A stretch of 39,589 bases of DNA from Flavobacteriales bacterium CG_4_10_14_0_2_um_filter_35_18 (GTDB taxonomy: Bacteria > Bacteroidota > Bacteroidia > Flavobacteriales > Flavobacteriaceae), in contig PFPU01000197.1 of assembly GCA_002793215.1 (NCBI GenBank), positions 1 to 39,589 of the forward strand, read 5' to 3'. The notes beneath the pieces were generated by a model that was not told the DNA's origin, made no database searches, and saw only the letters and a program-made list of their open reading frames with translations. Shown here in pieces: positions 26,509-35,275 of this stretch (position 1 is the stretch's first letter; each line of letters opens with the position of its first letter). The translations under genes and the position numbers were made by a program.

Positions 26509-27531
26509 TTAAAACAATTCGTCTTGTTTGCCAATTCGTTTCCTGCCAAGGTGCTTATAAGCCAAGTCGGTTACTTCGCGTCCTCGAGGTGTGCGCATAA
26601 TAAAACCTTGCTGAATTAAAAAGGGCTCGTAAACTTCTTCAATGGTTTCCACATTTTCGGATACCGAAGTAGCCAGCGTGCTTATTCCCACTGGTCCGCC
26701 CTTAAATTTATCGATAATGGTTAACAATATTTTGTTGTCCATTTCGTCAAGACCATAGGTGTCAACATTCAGGGCTTTTAAGGCAAATTTGGCAATTTTT
26801 ATATCGATAGATCCTGTGCCCTTTATTTGGGCAAAATCGCGGACGCGTCTCAACAAAGCGTTTGCAATGCGCGGAGTGCCACGACTTCGGCCGGCAATTT
26901 CGATGGCGGCTTCCATATTGATAGGAACTTTTAAAATTACGGCACTGCGTTGCACAATGGTGGTTAGCAATTCGGTATTGTAATATTCTAAACGGCTGGT
27001 AATGCCAAATCGGGCACGCATAGGCGCAGTTAAAAGTCCCGAGCGTGTAGTTGCGCCAACAAGGGTAAAAGGTTCTAAATTTAATTGAACGGTTCGGGCA
27101 TTAGGACCCGATTCAATCATAATGTCGATTTTAAAATCCTCCATTGCGGTGTAAAGATATTCTTCAACAACGGGACTTAATCGGTGGATTTCATCAATAA
27201 ACAACACGTCGCGCGCTTCTAAATTGGTTAGTAATCCCGCTAAATCGCCAGGTTTATCTAACACAGGGCCGGAAGTAACCTTAATGCCCGTTTTTAACTC
27301 GTTTGCTAAAATATAGGCCAAGGTAGTTTTTCCAAGACCGGGAGGTCCGTGAAATAAGGTGTGATCTAGGGCTTCATTTCTTAAATTTGCAGCCTGTACA
27401 AAGATTTTGAGGTTTGATTTAATTTGGTCTTGCCCCGAAAAATCCTCAAAAGTAAGGGGTCTTAATTTTTTTTCTATATCTAAATCTTCGTGAGAAAGGT
27501 TCTCTAATGAAGGGTCTAAGTCTGAATTCAT
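26509..27531 (-). CDS. ruvB: Holliday junction branch-migration ATPase RuvB
   Basis: 340 residues, standard length. AAA+ motor with Walker [10 protein letters not shown] (62-70, K68), Walker B FIDEIH (D113, E114), sensor 1 GATTRSG (159-165), a likely arginine finger R174 (RARFG) and the C-terminal winged helix with [15 protein letters not shown]. It forms hexamers on either side of the RuvA-bound junction. It is the first gene of a unit with queG. An exact TATATTTG box ends only 4 bases before the ATG, so the message is probably leaderless. Confidence 0.97.
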   Translation of the reverse strand: MNSDLDPSLENLSHEDLDIEKKLRPLTFEDFSGQDQIKSNLKIFVQAANLRNEALDHTLFHGPPGLGKTTLAYILANELKTGIKVTSGPVLDKPGDLAGLLTNLEARDVLFIDEIHRLSPVVEEYLYTAMEDFKIDIMIESGPNARTVQLNLEPFTLVGATTRSGLLTAPMRARFGITSRLEYYNTELLTTIVQRSAVILKVPINMEAAIEIAGRSRGTPRIANALLRRVRDFAQIKGTGSIDIKIAKFALKALNVDTYGLDEMDNKILLTIIDKFKGGPVGISTLATSVSENVETIEEVYEPFLIQQGFIMRTPRGREVTDLAYKHLGRKRIGKQDELF

Positions 27532-27535
27532 AGAA

Positions 27536-27543
27536 CAAATATA
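27536..27543 (-). promoter_or_regulatory. -7 promoter box TATATTTG for ruvB
   Basis: Exact TAnnTTTG on the minus strand (plus strand CAAATATA) with four bases between it and the ATG at 27531. A start site the usual few bases downstream would fall on the start codon. No TTG at normal spacing is present. Confidence 0.5.
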
Positions 27544-27576
27544 GGGCTATTTATCTGATAAAAATCTCTAAAGATG

Positions 27577-27966
27577 CTATTCAAATGAATAAGGCGTTAA
27601 AACAACGATGGCACTTTGAAAAGTCTGTTTAATGGGTAATAGCACGCGGTCGGCATCAATATGCGTTCTAAATTTGCCAATCATTACTTTCCAATCGGGA
27701 GAGTTAAAACTAATATCAGCCGTTTGTTCAGGAAAAGCCATTTCAAAATCGGCTTTAAATTTATAAGCTAAATCCTCACTTCCATAATAGATTTGCACGC
27801 TGAAACCCATACTGGGGTGTGTGGCATTGTAAGCTATTTTTTTAATCAAAATGGAATCAATTGCAGCATCTTTTTTTATATTGAGATTATCCGACTTTTG
27901 ACCGTAGCTAGAAAGTCCGATAAATAAAAAGATAATTATATAAAAAGGAGCTATTTTAAATGGCAT
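27577..27966 (-). CDS. Small exported protein with SPOR-like domain
   Basis: I take the start at ATG 27964-27966, giving 129 residues, rather than the in-frame TTG at 27994-27996. The ATG start gives a clean signal peptide (PFKIAPFYIIIFLFIGLSSYGQ) and the upstream TTG lies inside an exact -7 box. The mature part has one domain of about 75 residues (GFSVQIYYGSEDLAYKF..., then PDWKVMIGKFRTHIDADR and a final SAIVV strand). This matches the SPOR fold: a strand with the V-Q-I-Y pattern, a helix, and the K-V-x-I-G-x-F-R strand. SPOR domains bind denuded peptidoglycan glycans, often at division sites; binding here is inferred from fold only. It lies 45 bases upstream of ruvB on the same strand and diverges from the act operon. 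Confidence 0.7.
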   Translation of the reverse strand: MPFKIAPFYIIIFLFIGLSSYGQKSDNLNIKKDAAIDSILIKKIAYNATHPSMGFSVQIYYGSEDLAYKFKADFEMAFPEQTADISFNSPDWKVMIGKFRTHIDADRVLLPIKQTFQSAIVVLTPYSFE

Positions 27967-27993
27967 TGGTACAGAAGATTTTAATTTATCTCG

Positions 27994-28001
27994 CAAAAGT
28001 A
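27994..28001 (-). promoter_or_regulatory. -7 promoter box TACTTTTG for the SPOR-like gene
   Basis: Exact TAnnTTTG on the minus strand (plus strand CAAAAGTA). Its last three bases are the TTG that a longest-frame reading would use as the start, which argues for the ATG 28 bases further on and a leader of about 20 bases. Confidence 0.5.
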
Positions 28002-28034
28002 AACATCTTTTTACAACATTTTTTAAAAATGGTT

Positions 28035-28099
28035 TTGAAAGTTGTTTTTAAATGATATTTTTGTCGCTATTAATTACATAACAAAAATATGTATTTTTG
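28035..28099 (+). promoter_or_regulatory. Promoter region of the act-cox operon with two TATTTTTG boxes
   Basis: Box 1, TATTTTTG at 28056-28063, has a TTG at 28035-28037 with an 18-base spacer and looks like a complete promoter. Box 2, an identical TATTTTTG at 28092-28099, has no TTG at proper spacing. Starting from box 1 the actA leader would be about 86 bases, very AT-rich and the longest leader I infer here. This suggests either two start sites or post-transcriptional control. Confidence 0.6.
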
Positions 28100-28155
28100 C
28101 CCATTAAACTAGCGAATATTGTACCGAATAAAATAACATAATTATTTATATTTTT

Positions 28156-29664
28156 ATGAAAAGTGTGATAAAACACAGTCTCTTTAACAAGCTAACAACA
28201 TTAAGTTTCGCGCTGATTTTCCTTATAAACATTGGTGTTTCTGCTCAAAATGGCGATCCTGTTAAAGGAAAAGAATTGTTTAATGCCAATTGTGCGGCTT
28301 GTCATAAATTAGACGCAAAACTCATTGGTCCCGCCTTGGCAAATGTTGCCGATAGGCGTTCAAACAAATGGCTAAAAGCTTGGATAAAAGACAATAATGC
28401 GCTTAGAGCAACGGGTGATGCCGATGCAAAAGCCATTTTTGAGGAATTTAATGGCATGCCAATGATGACGTTTCCTCAATTATCTGAAAAAGATATAGAT
28501 GATTTAATTGCTTATACTTCAGTGAAGCCACAAGAAGCTGTGGCTAGCACAACGGCAGCTGCGGTTGACCCACGTGTTGCCGAAGGGAAACAATTATTTC
28601 AAGCGAATTGTGCCGCCTGCCATAAATTGGAGGCAAAACTTATTGGGCCGGCCTTAGCGCATGTTGCCGATAGACGGTCTAAAGAATGGCTGCACGCTTG
28701 GATAAAAGACAACAATGCACTTAGAGCAACCGGTGATGCCGATGCAAAAGCTATTTTTGAGCAATTTAATGGCATGCCTATGATGGCATTTCCTCAATTA
28801 TCTACCGATGATATTGATAAAATTATAGCCTATACCTCTTATGATGAGCCAAAAGCAGTTGTTGCGCCATTAAATGCCGAAGCATCAAACATTGCTAAAC
28901 CAAAAACCTCAACTACTTGGATGAGTGTGATTATTGGCCTGGTTTTGCTTAGCTTTATCGTGTGGATTTACTTAAAAAGCAATAACGGTTTCTTGAAAAT
29001 TGTGGCGACCATCTTTTTATTATTTGGCGTGGCTTATGCCGGATTTGCAGCCTTATTTGAAGTGGGTATTGATACCGATTACCAGCCCATACAGCCCATT
29101 CAGTTTTCACATAAAATTCACGCCGGCGATAATAAAATTGATTGTCAATATTGCCATTCCTCTGCCAAGCACAGTAAAACCTCAGGCATTCCTAGTTTAA
29201 ATGTTTGTATGAATTGCCATAAAAGTATTGCAGAATATAACGGCCCTGTTACCTCAGATAAAGACAAGGCCTTTTACGACGGTGAAATTCAAAAAATATA
29301 CGATGCCATTGGCTGGGATAAAGCAAATTTGGTTTATAAAGCAAACTATGAACAAGTTCCGGTAAAATGGGTCTTGGTTCACAATTTAGCCGATTTTGCT
29401 TATTTTAACCATTCGCAACACGTTACGGTTGCTGGCATAACTTGTCAAACTTGCCACGGCCCTGTGCAAGAAATGGAAGAGGTAAAACAATTTACAAAAT
29501 TGACCATGGGTTGGTGTATAACTTGTCATAAAACTACCGAAGTTAAGTTGGAAGGCAACGGCTATTACAACGCCATTCATGACCAATTATCAAAAAAATA
29601 TGGCATTCAAAAAGTTACCGAAGCTCAAATGGGCGGACTAGAATGTGGAAAATGTCACTATTAA
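28156..29664 (+). CDS. actA: ACIII subunit ActA, pentaheme cytochrome with two extra N-terminal monoheme domains
   Basis: 502 residues with a signal peptide ending VSAQ (about 1-31). Two tandem class I cytochrome c domains follow: CAACH at C46-H50 and at C152-H156, about 85% identical to each other. Then come two membrane helices (about 254-275 and 278-305) and the pentaheme ActA part with CQYCH (330-334), CMNCH (351-355), CQTCH (430-434), CITCH (454-458) and CGKCH (497-501). That makes seven heme c attachment sites. ActA passes electrons from the ActB side of ACIII toward the oxidase; the N-terminal domains are well placed to be the link to CuA, which is inference. First gene of the operon; actB begins 29 bases downstream. 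Confidence 0.93.
   Translation: MKSVIKHSLFNKLTTLSFALIFLINIGVSAQNGDPVKGKELFNANCAACHKLDAKLIGPALANVADRRSNKWLKAWIKDNNALRATGDADAKAIFEEFNGMPMMTFPQLSEKDIDDLIAYTSVKPQEAVASTTAAAVDPRVAEGKQLFQANCAACHKLEAKLIGPALAHVADRRSKEWLHAWIKDNNALRATGDADAKAIFEQFNGMPMMAFPQLSTDDIDKIIAYTSYDEPKAVVAPLNAEASNIAKPKTSTTWMSVIIGLVLLSFIVWIYLKSNNGFLKIVATIFLLFGVAYAGFAALFEVGIDTDYQPIQPIQFSHKIHAGDNKIDCQYCHSSAKHSKTSGIPSLNVCMNCHKSIAEYNGPVTSDKDKAFYDGEIQKIYDAIGWDKANLVYKANYEQVPVKWVLVHNLADFAYFNHSQHVTVAGITCQTCHGPVQEMEEVKQFTKLTMGWCITCHKTTEVKLEGNGYYNAIHDQLSKKYGIQKVTEAQMGGLECGKCHY
28267..28839 (+). repeat. Tandem duplication of the monoheme cytochrome c domain in actA
   Basis: Residues 38-122 (28267-28521) and 144-228 (28585-28839) align without gaps, by hand count identical at about 72 of 85 positions, with an offset of 318 bases. 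Many codons differ only silently (for example Ala, Gly and Pro codons around the heme site). The two copies are separated by a 21-residue Ala/Thr/Val-rich linker. Confidence 0.92.
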
Positions 29665-29693
29665 TATCATTAAAGAAAACAAGAATCTAAACA

Positions 29694-32600
29694 ATGGCAT
29701 CAAATAAAAAATACTGGAGAAGTGTTGAAGAACTCAAATCAGACAATTCACTTGTTGAGCATTTAGGTCAGAAAGAATTCTTAGAAGAAATTCCAACAGA
29801 AACTTTTTTAGGAGCTAAAGAAAATTTATCAAACTCATCAACTTCGCGACGTGATTTTCTTAAATATGTTGGATTTACAACGGTTGCCGCTTCATTAGCA
29901 GCCTGTGAAGGACCGGTGCTAAAAACCATTCCTTATGTTGTAAAACCTGAAAATATTATTCCAGGTGTGGCAAATTTTTACGCCTCATCTATGTCGGATG
30001 GTGATGGATTTGCCAACATTTTAGTGAAAGTCCGCGAAGGAAGGCCAATTAAAATTGAGCCTAATAAAATGGCTGGCAATTGGGGCGCAAGCTCAGCAAG
30101 AGTACAAGCTTCTGTTTTATCATTATACGACAATAACCGTTTGCGAGGACCTTTAGCCGATGGTAAAGAAACCGATTGGTCTAGTCTTGATAAAAAGGCA
30201 ATCGACACGTTAAATACATTAAAAGCTAACAACGAAAAAATTGTTGTCTTAAGCGGCTCAACGGCAAGTCCGACTTCTAAAAAAGTAATTGCAGAATTTG
30301 CCCAATCTTTTGGAAATGTTCAACACGTGGTTTACGATGCCTTATCAGAGAGCCCAGCGCTAGACGCTTTTGAAACCATGTATGGCCAAAGGGCATTGCC
30401 AAATTATAAATTTGAAAATGCCAAACTGATAGTTTCTATTGGAGCCGACTTTTTAGGAGATTGGCAAGGTGGCCAATACAGTGCGGCTTATGCTAAAGGG
30501 CGCATTCCTGTAAAAGGGAACATGTCTAAACACCTACAAATTGAATCAAACTTATCGCTATCGGGCGCTAATGCCGATTTGCGCATTCCCGTTAAACCAT
30601 CCGAACAAATTTTTGCCTTAATCAATTTATACAATGCTGTTACCGGCAGCAATTTTGCTTCTAAGCCAACACCTGCCGATGCTGCCATAAAAAAGATTGC
30701 CATTCAGCTTAAAAAAGCGGGAAGCCAAGCGGTAGTGATAACCGGCATCCAAAATAAAGAAGCACAAATTTTGGCAAATGCCCTTAACGAAGCTTTGCAA
30801 TCGGAAGTATATGACCTTACAGCTCCACGCCTTATAAAGGCTGGTAATGATGTGGCTGTTAAAAATCTTGTCGATGAAATGGCCGCAGGCAAAATTGGCG
30901 CTTTGCTAATTTATAATGCCAACCCATCTTATAGTTTACCAAACGCTTCTGTTTTTAATGAAGCTTTAAAAAAGGTAAAATTTTTGGTTTGTTTCAGTAT
31001 GTCTGATGATGAAACCGCACAAAAATCTCAATTTGTTGCGGCAACGCCACATTATTTAGAATCTTGGGGCGACACCCAATTTCAAGCCGCAAAATTCGGT
31101 TTAATGCAACCAACAATAAATCCGCTGTTTAACACCCGTCAGTTTGAAGAAAGTCTTTTAACTTGGATGGGTCAAAATAAAACCTATTATCAAGCTCTAC
31201 GCGATTATTGGACGACCTCAATTTTAAATGGCAGTTCTTGGAATCAAGCATTACACGATGGTGTTTTTAATGGAAATAATGAACTTAAATTAACAAAAAA
31301 CAGCATCGATGTTGCCACCTCGGCAGCTGCCTTATTAAGTCAAACAAAATCGGGTGATTTTGAATTGAATTTATATGCTAAAATTAGCATGGGCGATGGC
31401 AAACAAGCTAACAATCCTTGGTTACAAGAATTGCCCGATCCTATAACAAGAACCTCTTGGGATAACTATATAACCATTTCGGCCGCCGATGCTAAAAAGC
31501 TAGGATTAGAGAATTTTAATGTGAGCAATGGGGCGCTTAACGGAAGCAAAGTCAACTTAAAAGTTAAGGAAGTTGTTTTAAATGAAGTACCTGTTTATAT
31601 TCAGCCGGGTCAAGCCAACGGAAGTATTGGTTTAGCCCTTGGTTATGGACGCTCGGCAGGAATGCAAACCGAAATGATGACAGGACTTAATGCCTTTGCA
31701 TTGCTACAAGATTTTAATCCGTTTCAAACGGTAAGCGTTGAAAAAGTGGCAGGCATTCACGAATTTGCCTGTGTGCAATTGCAACACACCATAATGGGTC
31801 GTGATGAAATTATCAAAGAAACAACTTTAGATGATTTTATCAATAAGCCCAAAAATGAGTGGAATAAAACGCCAGAATTTTCATTAAATCACGAGGAAGT
31901 TTCAGCAGAGCGTGTTGATTTGTGGGAAAAATTTGATGATACCGTTGGACCTCATTTTAATTTGTCGATAGATTTAGCAACTTGCACCGGTTGTGCTGCT
32001 TGCATCGTTGCCTGCCATGCCGAAAATAATGTACCAGTAGTTGGCAAACGCGAAATACGCGTGAGTCGCGATATGCACTGGTTGCGTATTGACCGCTATT
32101 ACACCTCTGATATGACCAATGAAAAGGCTAAAGAAGAAGGTATTTTTGGAACCGGTGAAATGTTTAACACCATGACCATTCCATCCGAAAATCCACAAGT
32201 GGCTTTTCAACCTGTGATGTGTCAGCATTGTAATCATGCGCCTTGCGAAACCGTTTGTCCGGTTGCCGCAACCTCTCATAGCCGCCAAGGTCAAAACCAC
32301 ATGGCTTATAACCGTTGCATTGGAACCCGTTATTGCGCCAATAACTGTCCTTATAAAGTACGCCGTTTTAACTGGTTTAAATACGCCAATAATAATGAGT
32401 TTGATTTCAACATGAATAACGACCTCGGCAAAATGGTGCTGAATCCAGATGTTGTAGTACGTTCAAGAGGGGTTATGGAAAAATGCACCATGTGTTTACA
32501 AAAAACACAATTGAGCATTTTAACCGCCAAAAAAGAAGGACGTCCCGTTAAAGATGAGGAATTCCAAACCGCCTGTTCAAGCGCATGTCCAACAGGCGCT

Positions 32601-32744
32601 ATGGTTTTTGGCGATGTAAATGACAAACAAAGTGAAGTAGCGCTAATAACAGAAGATGAAAGAGCCTTCCATTTATTAGCCGAAGTAGGTACAAAACCAA
32701 ATGTTTTTTACCATCTTAAAGTAAGAAACACAGAAGCATCATAA
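29694..32744 (+). CDS. actB: ACIII subunit ActB, molybdopterin-like plus iron-sulfur protein
   Basis: 1016 residues. A conserved 50-residue lead (KKYWRSVEEL...) precedes a Tat signal (SRRDFLK, R52-R53) that ends in a lipobox-like SLAAC (C71), suggesting Tat export and lipid anchoring. The ActB1 part (about 75-740) is related to molybdopterin oxidoreductases; in characterised ACIII it holds no cofactor. The ActB2 part (about 750-1016) has four cysteine clusters: C764/767/770/774, C843/846/851/855, C875/881/885, and C931/934 with C961/965. The third has three cysteines in that stretch, consistent with one [3Fe-4S] among [4Fe-4S] clusters as known for ACIII. It receives quinol electrons with ActC and hands them to ActA. 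actC starts 25 bases after its stop. Confidence 0.95.
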   Translation: MASNKKYWRSVEELKSDNSLVEHLGQKEFLEEIPTETFLGAKENLSNSSTSRRDFLKYVGFTTVAASLAACEGPVLKTIPYVVKPENIIPGVANFYASSMSDGDGFANILVKVREGRPIKIEPNKMAGNWGASSARVQASVLSLYDNNRLRGPLADGKETDWSSLDKKAIDTLNTLKANNEKIVVLSGSTASPTSKKVIAEFAQSFGNVQHVVYDALSESPALDAFETMYGQRALPNYKFENAKLIVSIGADFLGDWQGGQYSAAYAKGRIPVKGNMSKHLQIESNLSLSGANADLRIPVKPSEQIFALINLYNAVTGSNFASKPTPADAAIKKIAIQLKKAGSQAVVITGIQNKEAQILANALNEALQSEVYDLTAPRLIKAGNDVAVKNLVDEMAAGKIGALLIYNANPSYSLPNASVFNEALKKVKFLVCFSMSDDETAQKSQFVAATPHYLESWGDTQFQAAKFGLMQPTINPLFNTRQFEESLLTWMGQNKTYYQALRDYWTTSILNGSSWNQALHDGVFNGNNELKLTKNSIDVATSAAALLSQTKSGDFELNLYAKISMGDGKQANNPWLQELPDPITRTSWDNYITISAADAKKLGLENFNVSNGALNGSKVNLKVKEVVLNEVPVYIQPGQANGSIGLALGYGRSAGMQTEMMTGLNAFALLQDFNPFQTVSVEKVAGIHEFACVQLQHTIMGRDEIIKETTLDDFINKPKNEWNKTPEFSLNHEEVSAERVDLWEKFDDTVGPHFNLSIDLATCTGCAACIVACHAENNVPVVGKREIRVSRDMHWLRIDRYYTSDMTNEKAKEEGIFGTGEMFNTMTIPSENPQVAFQPVMCQHCNHAPCETVCPVAATSHSRQGQNHMAYNRCIGTRYCANNCPYKVRRFNWFKYANNNEFDFNMNNDLGKMVLNPDVVVRSRGVMEKCTMCLQKTQLSILTAKKEGRPVKDEEFQTACSSACPTGAMVFGDVNDKQSEVALITEDERAFHLLAEVGTKPNVFYHLKVRNTEAS

Positions 32745-32769
32745 ATAAAATAACGATTTATATTAAATT

Positions 32770-34164
32770 ATGTCTCATTACGAAGCACCTATAAGAGAAC
32801 CATTAATATTTGGAGATAAAAGTTATCACGATATTAGTGTTGACGTAGCCGCCCCAGTTGAGGGTAAAGCCAATAAATTATGGTGGATAGCCTTTAGCAT
32901 CGCCTTAACCGCCTTTTTATTAGGATTGGGCGCTATTAGCTACACCATTGGCGTCGGAATTGGCGTTTGGGGATTAAATAACCGAATTAACTGGGCTTGG
33001 GATATCACCAACTTTGTTTGGTGGGTAGGTATTGGGCACGCCGGTACTTTAATCTCTGCCGTTTTATTGTTATTCCGTCAAAAATGGAGAATGGGTATCA
33101 ACCGTTCGGCCGAAGCGATGACTATTTTCGCCGTTTTTCAAGCGGGTTTATTTCCAATTATCCACATGGGTCGTGTTTGGAATGCCTTTTATGTGTTGCC
33201 TTTGCCCAATGCTTTAGGCTCTCTATGGGTGAATTTTAACTCACCATTATTATGGGATGTGTTCGCCATTTCAACCTATCTTTCGGTATCGCTCGTATTT
33301 TGGTATACGGGTTTATTGCCCGATTTTGCCATGCTTAGAGACCGCGCTGTAAAACCCTTTCAAAAACAGATATACGGTTTGTTGAGCTTTGGCTGGTCTG
33401 GTCGCTTAAAAGATTGGCAACGTTTTGAGGAAGTTTCGTTGGTGTTGGCAGGTTTGGCTACACCATTGGTTTTATCGGTTCACACCATTGTATCAATGGA
33501 CTTTGCAACATCTATTATTCCAGGTTGGCACAGTACCATTTTTCCGCCTTATTTTGTTGCCGGCGCTATTTTTTCAGGTTTTGCAATGGTGCAAACCTTG
33601 TTGCTAATTATGCGTAAAGTTTCGCATCTTGAAGCTTATATTACCAAAATTCACATTGAAAACATGAATAAGGTAATTATTGTAACCGGCGGAATTGTTT
33701 CGGTGGCTTATATGACCGAATTTTTTGTTGGATGGTATTCAGGTAGCAGTTACGAAGATTATACCTATCTTTCGGTAGGCGCGGCTACAGGCCCTTATTG
33801 GTGGGCCTTTTGGTCATTGATAACTTGTAACTTTATATTTCCGTTGACGCTATGGTTTAAAAAAGCGCGCACCAATTTAATTTGGTCATTTATCTTGTCA
33901 ATCATCATCAATATTGGAATGTGGTTTGAGCGTTTTGACATCATTGTAATTGATTTAAGTCGGGGGCATTTGCCATCATCGTGGACGATGTTTTCACCAA
34001 CATTTGTAGATGTGTCTATCTTTATAGGAACCATCGGCTTTTTCTTTGTATTATTTTTATTGTATGCACGTACTTTCCCAGTAATCGCGCAAGCAGAATT
34101 AAAGAGTATATTGAAATCATCAGGAGAAAATTATAAAAATTTAAGAAAAGAAAATCATGAGTAG
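32770..34164 (+). CDS. actC: ACIII subunit ActC, NrfD/PsrC-type quinol-binding membrane protein
   Basis: 464 residues with about ten membrane helices, the NrfD-like arrangement. Conserved features are the first helix with GVGIGVWGLNN, the NFVWWVGIGHAGTLISA helix, the AVFQAGLFPIIHMGR segment and the DFATSIIPGWHST stretch. ActC is the inner-membrane subunit thought to oxidise menaquinol close to the ActB [3Fe-4S] cluster. It overlaps actD by 8 bases (ATGAGTAG), a sign of translational coupling. ActF is a distant paralogue further down the operon. Confidence 0.95.
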   Translation: MSHYEAPIREPLIFGDKSYHDISVDVAAPVEGKANKLWWIAFSIALTAFLLGLGAISYTIGVGIGVWGLNNRINWAWDITNFVWWVGIGHAGTLISAVLLLFRQKWRMGINRSAEAMTIFAVFQAGLFPIIHMGRVWNAFYVLPLPNALGSLWVNFNSPLLWDVFAISTYLSVSLVFWYTGLLPDFAMLRDRAVKPFQKQIYGLLSFGWSGRLKDWQRFEEVSLVLAGLATPLVLSVHTIVSMDFATSIIPGWHSTIFPPYFVAGAIFSGFAMVQTLLLIMRKVSHLEAYITKIHIENMNKVIIVTGGIVSVAYMTEFFVGWYSGSSYEDYTYLSVGAATGPYWWAFWSLITCNFIFPLTLWFKKARTNLIWSFILSIIINIGMWFERFDIIVIDLSRGHLPSSWTMFSPTFVDVSIFIGTIGFFFVLFLLYARTFPVIAQAELKSILKSSGENYKNLRKENHE

Positions 34165-34675
34165 TACAACCATACAAGCTATTTTTGACGATGATGATGT
34201 GCTTTTAAGAGCTGTAAAAAATCTCAAAGACGCCCATTATCACATTGAAGAAGTGTTTACACCCTTTCCGGTTCACGGTCTCGAAAAAGCCGTTGGCCTG
34301 CCCAACACACGCATTGCCATAACCTCATTTATTTACGGATTAATAGGTTTGTCATTTGCCATTTGGCTTATGGATTATACCATGATTACCGATTGGCCTC
34401 AAAATATTGGTGGAAAACCTAGCTTTAGCTTTGCCGAAAACATGCCCGCTTTTGTGCCAATTATGTTTGAATTAACGGTGTTTTTTGCCGCGCATTTAAT
34501 GGTGATTACCTTTTATATGCGCAGTAAATTGTGGCCATATAAAAAAGCCGAGAATCCAGACCCGCGAACAACCGATGACCATTTTATGATTGAAGTATCT
34601 ACCGCTAACGATGTTAAATCGCTTGAAGATTTATTGAAAAAATCGGGCGCTAAAGAAATTAAAACAAAAGCATAA
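34157..34675 (+). CDS. actD: ACIII subunit ActD (DUF3341 family)
   Basis: 172 residues. The N-terminal cytoplasmic part (1-58) includes FTPFPVHGLEKA, the DUF3341 signature. It is followed by two membrane helices (about 60-77 and 98-118) and a short charged tail. In ACIII this subunit packs beside ActC and ActF and carries no cofactor. The start is at 34157 inside the end of actC, and actE follows 7 bases after its stop. Some DUF3341 genes are fused or lost in other lineages; here it is a separate, full-length gene. Confidence 0.92.
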   Translation: MSSTTIQAIFDDDDVLLRAVKNLKDAHYHIEEVFTPFPVHGLEKAVGLPNTRIAITSFIYGLIGLSFAIWLMDYTMITDWPQNIGGKPSFSFAENMPAFVPIMFELTVFFAAHLMVITFYMRSKLWPYKKAENPDPRTTDDHFMIEVSTANDVKSLEDLLKKSGAKEIKTKA

Positions 34676-34682
34676 CAAACTC

Positions 34683-35258
34683 ATGAAGCATCTATTTAAC
34701 TTCGCAATTTTAGCTTTATTAGCCTTGAGCTTAAGTTTTTGCAGCCGCGACAACCGCACACGAAACGTGCGCTATATGGCTGCAACTGATATGTATAATC
34801 CTGTGGGATATGAAACTTATACGCCAAACCCTTTTTTTAAAAATGGTTTAGAAGCACAACTGCCAGTAACCGGAACTATTTTTAGAGGTGAAGTGCCCTA
34901 TGAAATTCCCAATACCGAAGAAGGCTATCAATTGGCGCTTAAAACCCTGAAATCACCTTTAGAAATAAGTGAGGTAAATCTTGCAAAAGGGAAAGCCATG
35001 TACACCATAAATTGCATTTCGTGCCACGGTGAAAAGGGCGACGGACAAGGTGTTTTAATGCAACGCGGAAAATTTTTAGGCGTGCCAAATTATAAAGACC
35101 GTCCAATTACCGAAGGTAGTATTTACCATGTTATTATGTTTGGCCGAAACCTAATGGGTTCGCACGCCTCACAATTAACAAATACCGAACGTTGGCAAGT
35201 TGTGCAATATGTGCAACAGTTAAGAGAAGGTTTGATTAAAATAGATACCATAAAATAA
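34683..35258 (+). CDS. actE: ACIII subunit ActE, monoheme cytochrome c lipoprotein
   Basis: 191 residues. The N-terminus is a hydrophobic signal ending LSFC (C20), a likely lipoprotein processing site although phenylalanine just before the cysteine is atypical. One heme site, CISCH at C111-H115, is followed by GEKGDGQG, with a likely axial methionine in VIMFGRNLMGSHA. ActE lies on the periplasmic face of ACIII near ActA. The neighbours actD (7 bases) and actF (17 bases) place it firmly in the operon. Confidence 0.93.
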   Translation: MKHLFNFAILALLALSLSFCSRDNRTRNVRYMAATDMYNPVGYETYTPNPFFKNGLEAQLPVTGTIFRGEVPYEIPNTEEGYQLALKTLKSPLEISEVNLAKGKAMYTINCISCHGEKGDGQGVLMQRGKFLGVPNYKDRPITEGSIYHVIMFGRNLMGSHASQLTNTERWQVVQYVQQLREGLIKIDTIK

Positions 35259-35275
35259 AGACTGAATTTAGAATT

